DNA of 64,000 bases from CALECP01 sp964389925 (GTDB lineage: Bacteria > Chloroflexota > Anaerolineae > Promineifilales > Promineifilaceae), in contig CAYMGE010000008.1 of assembly GCA_964389925.1 (NCBI GenBank), positions 39,596 through 103,595 of the forward strand. The letters are read 5' to 3'. Within the stretch, counting starts at the first letter, position 1, and each line of letters opens with the position of its first letter. Positions 61,282-64,000 of the stretch are shown here, piece by piece. The translations under genes were made by a program, and so were the position numbers. The notes beneath the pieces were generated by a model. The model was not told the origin of the DNA and searched no databases. It saw only the letters and a list, made by a program, of their open reading frames with translations.

Positions 61282-62714
61282 GCTTTCTGCGCTCTTTCTC
61301 GTGCAAACCAGCCGCGCCCGCTGGGCTGGCCTTCGCGCTCATGCTTTGTGAGTGTCATCCCGATTCGGCCGATTTTCCCATTCAGCCACAGTTTACCCAG
61401 CCGTTTCCAATTGCCCGATCCACGCTCTTTGTGGAAATTGACCTCGTTGACCATCCAGCGTGTGGCGAAGCTGTAGAAGCGGGGGGAAAATCGGCCGAAG
61501 ACGCGATAATCCCGATCTGTCATCTTCTCCCATGCCTCATCAACATGTACGTTTTCTTCAACTGCCTCAAAATAGGTCGTTCCCTTGATCGGATAGGCCA
61601 CCGTCGTCAGAAACACATCGGGGCTTGCCGCCTTCAAATGGTCAACCGTCGCGGCAATATCTTCTATCTGTTCGCCATCGTATCCCAGCATGATAAATGT
61701 GCCGACTTCAATGCCGTGTGCTTGCAACATTTTGGTTTTTTGCTGCACATCGGCCGCCTCGGTGCGCCGATCCATCGCCTCCAAGATGCGTTGTGACCCG
61801 CTTTCTGCGCCGATCCACAGTCGATAACAGCCCATCTCCGCCAGCGCGTCGATCACTTTCTCATTGAGCCGATCCGCACGGCTGATGCACTCAAACGGAA
61901 TGCAAATCCCACGCCGCTTAAGCTCGTCACGTAGTTGCAATGTCCAGCGCGGCACAATCGTAAAGACATCATCCGCAAACCAAAGCAAATCTGGGTTGTA
62001 GCGTTCTTTGATCCACTCAATTTCGTTGGCAACATCCTCAACAGAACGCCGCCGGTGCGTATGTCCAAACACAGAATGGCTGCACCATTTGCAGGTATAA
62101 GGGCAACCACGCGCTGTAATCAGCGAGACAGAGCTTTGCCCATGATGCGTTTTCCACGTCTGTAAATATCTGTCGAGCGGAATCGCGGCGCGATCGGGCC
62201 ACGGGCGTGTAGCGAGGTCTTTTTGCAACGGCCGAGGCGAGGTGCGAAATGGTGCGCCGTTTTGCTCAAAAATAATGCCCTGAATGTTGCCAAGTTGTGT
62301 CAGACCATGTTTTGCAAGATGTGGGAGCAGCTCAGTCAACGTCTCCTCCCCCTCACTTGCAACAATGATGTCTGCTCCGTGCGCCAGATATTCCCGAGCA
62401 TAGTTGACGGGTTCAGGGCCTCCTAAGATCACGGTCGCACCAACCTCTTTGCACATCGCCATCATTGATAACACATTAAACTTAGTCATCATGAGGCAAT
62501 AAATTCCAACGACACGTGGTCTGTTCTCTTTCACATAGCTGTGAAATTCTGTGAGTGATGCGAATGTCATGTCAAATAGATCGACATCGAATTCACGCTC
62601 TTTCAGATAGGAAGAAATGTAGAGCAGGCCAAGCGGTGGATATGGCTTCATGATCTGCTGTTCATGTGCATCTTCGGCAATGCAATAGCCGTGCGTGAGG
62701 AGAATATCTGACAT
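61275..62714 (-). CDS. B12-binding radical SAM protein
   Basis: A 479-residue enzyme of the B12-binding radical SAM class. Residues about 1-150 are the cobalamin-binding-like Rossmann domain (LGLLYISSYLKEREFDVDLFDM, VVGIYCLMMTKFNVL). The radical SAM cluster motif is RGCPYTCKWCSH, with Cys-x3-Cys-x2-Cys. GAESGSQRILEAMDRR is also typical of the barrel. Members methylate unactivated carbons or remodel lipids, hopanoids and antibiotics. The window also has cobalamin-assembly genes. Coupled to a methyltransferase gene by a 7-nt overlap. Confidence 0.88.
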   Translation of the reverse strand: MSDILLTHGYCIAEDAHEQQIMKPYPPLGLLYISSYLKEREFDVDLFDMTFASLTEFHSYVKENRPRVVGIYCLMMTKFNVLSMMAMCKEVGATVILGGPEPVNYAREYLAHGADIIVASEGEETLTELLPHLAKHGLTQLGNIQGIIFEQNGAPFRTSPRPLQKDLATRPWPDRAAIPLDRYLQTWKTHHGQSSVSLITARGCPYTCKWCSHSVFGHTHRRRSVEDVANEIEWIKERYNPDLLWFADDVFTIVPRWTLQLRDELKRRGICIPFECISRADRLNEKVIDALAEMGCYRLWIGAESGSQRILEAMDRRTEAADVQQKTKMLQAHGIEVGTFIMLGYDGEQIEDIAATVDHLKAASPDVFLTTVAYPIKGTTYFEAVEENVHVDEAWEKMTDRDYRVFGRFSPRFYSFATRWMVNEVNFHKERGSGNWKRLGKLWLNGKIGRIGMTLTKHEREGQPSGRGWFARERAQKAW

Positions 62715-62802
62715 GACAGGAAGCGTATCGCCAAATCTGTTTTAGGCAACCATTTGGTATTTTCTGCCATTTATAAATTCCAAAACACAATGTTAACACG
62801 AC

Positions 62803-62830
62803 TATTTACGCAACATAGTTGATATATCAA
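62803..62830 (-). promoter_or_regulatory. Promoter of radical SAM operon
   Basis: Minus-strand TTGATA (62830-62825), 16-nt spacer, TAAATA (62808-62803). The -35 box is inside the 20-bp palindrome. Confidence 0.5.
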
Positions 62831-62834
62831 CTAT
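62815..62834. promoter_or_regulatory. Perfect 20-bp palindrome (operator candidate)
   Basis: ATAGTTGATATATCAACTAT is identical to its reverse complement and lies in the divergent gap between the radical SAM gene and the ParB-fold gene. It contains one TTGATA box on each strand, so a dimeric regulator bound here would block or control both directions. Confidence 0.65.
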
Positions 62835-62939
62835 ACTGTTCGATAAGATAACATTGGTAGAATTTGACGAATTTTCGGCCGAACTCTCTAACAAACTCAC
62901 AGCTTGTGGTGCTAATACTATCTAGCTAAACTGAAATTT

Positions 62940-63878
62940 ATGGAAATGGTCAATCAATCACACGCACGACTTTCAGCAACACGTCACTTTGCTCAAGCAC
63001 GTCGACAAGCACGCATGAGCGAATTATCCGCTGTTTTGACGGGTCGAAATCGCCGTTTATTGCCGTTTGAGGCGATTCGCGCCGAATTGCGTTCACAAAA
63101 CCCGCTTTATCGAGGAATTCAAGAAATACCGATTGCCCAAATCGTCGGGTCTGTCGGCCGCTACGATGACTTTACCCGTGAGTTTTTACCCCTGACGGAC
63201 AACCTGCGCGAACGCTGGGTTGGGGTCGAGGCACTGGCTGAGTCTACAACGGGATGGCCGCCAATTGATGTCTATCAAATAGGAGATGCTTACTTTGTAC
63301 GCGACGGCAATCATCGTGTCGCTGTTGCACGCAACATGAGGCTTCCCACAATCGAAGCACACGTTTTGGAATTCCCGGAGGATGTCGAAATTGCATCGGC
63401 CGAGCATCTCGATGAGGCACTCATCCGCATTGGCGCAGCAACCTTCGAGCAGAAAACCCATCTGCAAGAGCTTGTTGCGGAGGCAGATATTCGCTTTACA
63501 ACCCCCGGCCGCGAGAGCGAGTTGCTCGCACAGATAGAACGGCTGTGGCGAGGGCTAAATGAGATAATAGACACCCCTGTACCGTATGAAGAAGCTGTTA
63601 AGAGTTGGTACAACCTACTCTACCTACCGACTATACAGGTGATTCATGAGAGCGGTTTGTCCAAAGACTTCCCGCGTCGTACAGAGGCCGATCTTTTTGT
63701 TTGGTTGTCGATTCATCGTAGCCGACTGAGCGATCAGGACGACGAGAATTACAATCTTATAGAGCTTGCCCAATGTTTAGGCGAGCGTTACAAAGAGACG
63801 AGCATTGCTCGCACAACCCGCCAAGTGCGAAACTTGCTTGGTGCAGATGAGCTGCCGCCTCTGGTAGAAGCGCCGTGA
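62940..63878 (+). CDS. ParB/sulfiredoxin-fold DNA-binding-like protein
   Basis: A 312-residue protein. The middle (about residues 50-145) has the ParB/Srx nuclease-like pattern: IPIAQIVGSVGRYDDF, then VYQIGDAYFVRDGNHRVAVA, where DGNHR matches the GxxR/H phosphate-binding motif. The C-terminal half is helical and unassigned. It is not a classical partition ParB (no ParA partner, no obvious helix-turn-helix). Such proteins are predicted regulators or nucleotide-using enzymes. It is divergent from the radical SAM operon across a perfect palindrome, which it could bind. Confidence 0.65.
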   Translation: MEMVNQSHARLSATRHFAQARRQARMSELSAVLTGRNRRLLPFEAIRAELRSQNPLYRGIQEIPIAQIVGSVGRYDDFTREFLPLTDNLRERWVGVEALAESTTGWPPIDVYQIGDAYFVRDGNHRVAVARNMRLPTIEAHVLEFPEDVEIASAEHLDEALIRIGAATFEQKTHLQELVAEADIRFTTPGRESELLAQIERLWRGLNEIIDTPVPYEEAVKSWYNLLYLPTIQVIHESGLSKDFPRRTEADLFVWLSIHRSRLSDQDDENYNLIELAQCLGERYKETSIARTTRQVRNLLGADELPPLVEAP

Positions 63879-63966
63879 CATAAATAGGAATATAAGTTCG
63901 CTTGAGAATCACACCAAGCACCGCCGCTTTTGTGGGTTCCAACAAAATGAGTGGGAGGGAATGCTA

Positions 63967-63987
63967 TGCTATAATCCCCCCATGAAA
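63967..63987 (+). promoter_or_regulatory. Extended -10 promoter and start of a leaderless gene
   Basis: TGCTATAAT (63967-63975) is followed 7 nt later by ATG at 63982, which opens MKLPYG before the window ends. The gene is too short here to identify. Confidence 0.5.
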
Positions 63988-64000
63988 CTTCCCTACGGCC

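Larger units (their letters stand above)
1..64000. repeat. Dispersed TCGGCCGA palindrome (HIP1-like)
   Basis: The 8-mer TCGGCCGA recurs across the whole window, for example at 1286-1293, 15506-15513, 25292-25299 and 40292-40299. A hand count gives roughly 75 exact copies and about 155 CGGCCG cores; about 1 and 16 would be expected for random sequence. Most copies lie inside coding sequence, in all reading frames, where they read as Ser-Ala-Asp/Glu, Ile/Phe-Gly-Arg or Arg-Pro. Copies are sparse in the AT-rich island at 44.0-47.5 kb. It resembles in behaviour, not in sequence, the HIP1 octamer of cyanobacteria. Function unknown. Confidence 0.9.

Noticed and set aside
1..64000. CRISPR array, prophage or insertion sequence
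   Set aside because: No regularly spaced direct repeats, phage structural genes or transposase-like frames were seen; the dispersed TCGGCCGA octamer is not spaced like CRISPR repeats.

Overview
The window looks like a chromosomal segment of a bacterium of the phylum Chloroflexota (Anaerolineae/Caldilineae-like). This is an inference from gene content: a class I HMG-CoA reductase with a beta-rich N-terminal extension, secreted proteins ending in a YLPIITQ-type tail, TPR-CHAT and subtilase genes, an A2-type cytochrome oxidase, RicT and a Ycf45/SpoIIIAA-like R3H ATPase. GC is near 50-55 percent outside one AT-rich island. A striking background feature is the 8-bp palindrome TCGGCCGA, hand-counted at roughly 75 exact copies (about 155 CGGCCG cores), where about one would be expected by chance.

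Layout. 0-3.5 kb: 3' part of a membrane-anchored pullulanase and a beta-propeller protein whose signal peptide is cut off by an in-frame TGA. 3.7-9 kb: anti-sigma-like protein, TPR-CHAT caspase-like protease and membrane-anchored S8 subtilase, a candidate proteolytic signalling or defence cassette. 9-12.8 kb: SDR enzyme, then a minus-strand run cbiB, cobD, cobC-like phosphatase, hisE (cobalamin side-chain assembly plus one histidine enzyme) and tRNA-Glu. 12.8-16.3 kb: methyltransferase, FHA protein, MEMO-family protein and a RelE/XRE toxin-antitoxin pair with a decayed antitoxin scrap. 16.5-22 kb: HMG-CoA reductase, ornithine aminotransferase with a divergent Lrp regulator, arsM/arsR with two matching operators, and a phytanoyl-CoA dioxygenase. 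22-26 kb: a NatAB-like ABC exporter operon with its own XRE regulator and tandem operators, and an orphan amino-acid-binding lipoprotein. 26.3-33.3 kb: aa3-type oxidase cluster (coxB, coxA, subunit IV, coxC, ctaG, FixH/YtkA-like, SURF1), a LysE exporter and tRNA-Val.

33.4-44.2 kb: AlbA/Schlafen-type regulator, YtxH protein, a group suited to quaternary-amine or small-molecule catabolism (GMC dehydrogenase, MmgE/PrpD, non-pyrrolysine MttB homologue, MFS transporter), an unusual ion channel and a DEDD exonuclease. 44.2-49.1 kb: AT-rich accessory island with a McrB-like ATPase, a McrC/LlaJI-like nuclease and an unknown third gene, followed by an AAA-ATPase_like/PD-(D/E)XK protein. 49.1-64 kb: acetoacetyl-CoA synthetase and thiolase (divergent, linking acetoacetate to acetyl-CoA), Mrp, RicT, HD protein, moeA, S1-domain protein, GNAT-like protein, R3H ATPase, a methyltransferase/B12-radical-SAM pair and a ParB-fold protein.

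Genes are tightly packed, often with 4-10 nt overlaps. Sigma-70-like promoters with 17-nt spacers and frequent TACACT or TATAAT -10 boxes are visible, and at least three genes appear to be leaderless. No transposase, prophage, CRISPR array or rRNA was seen.
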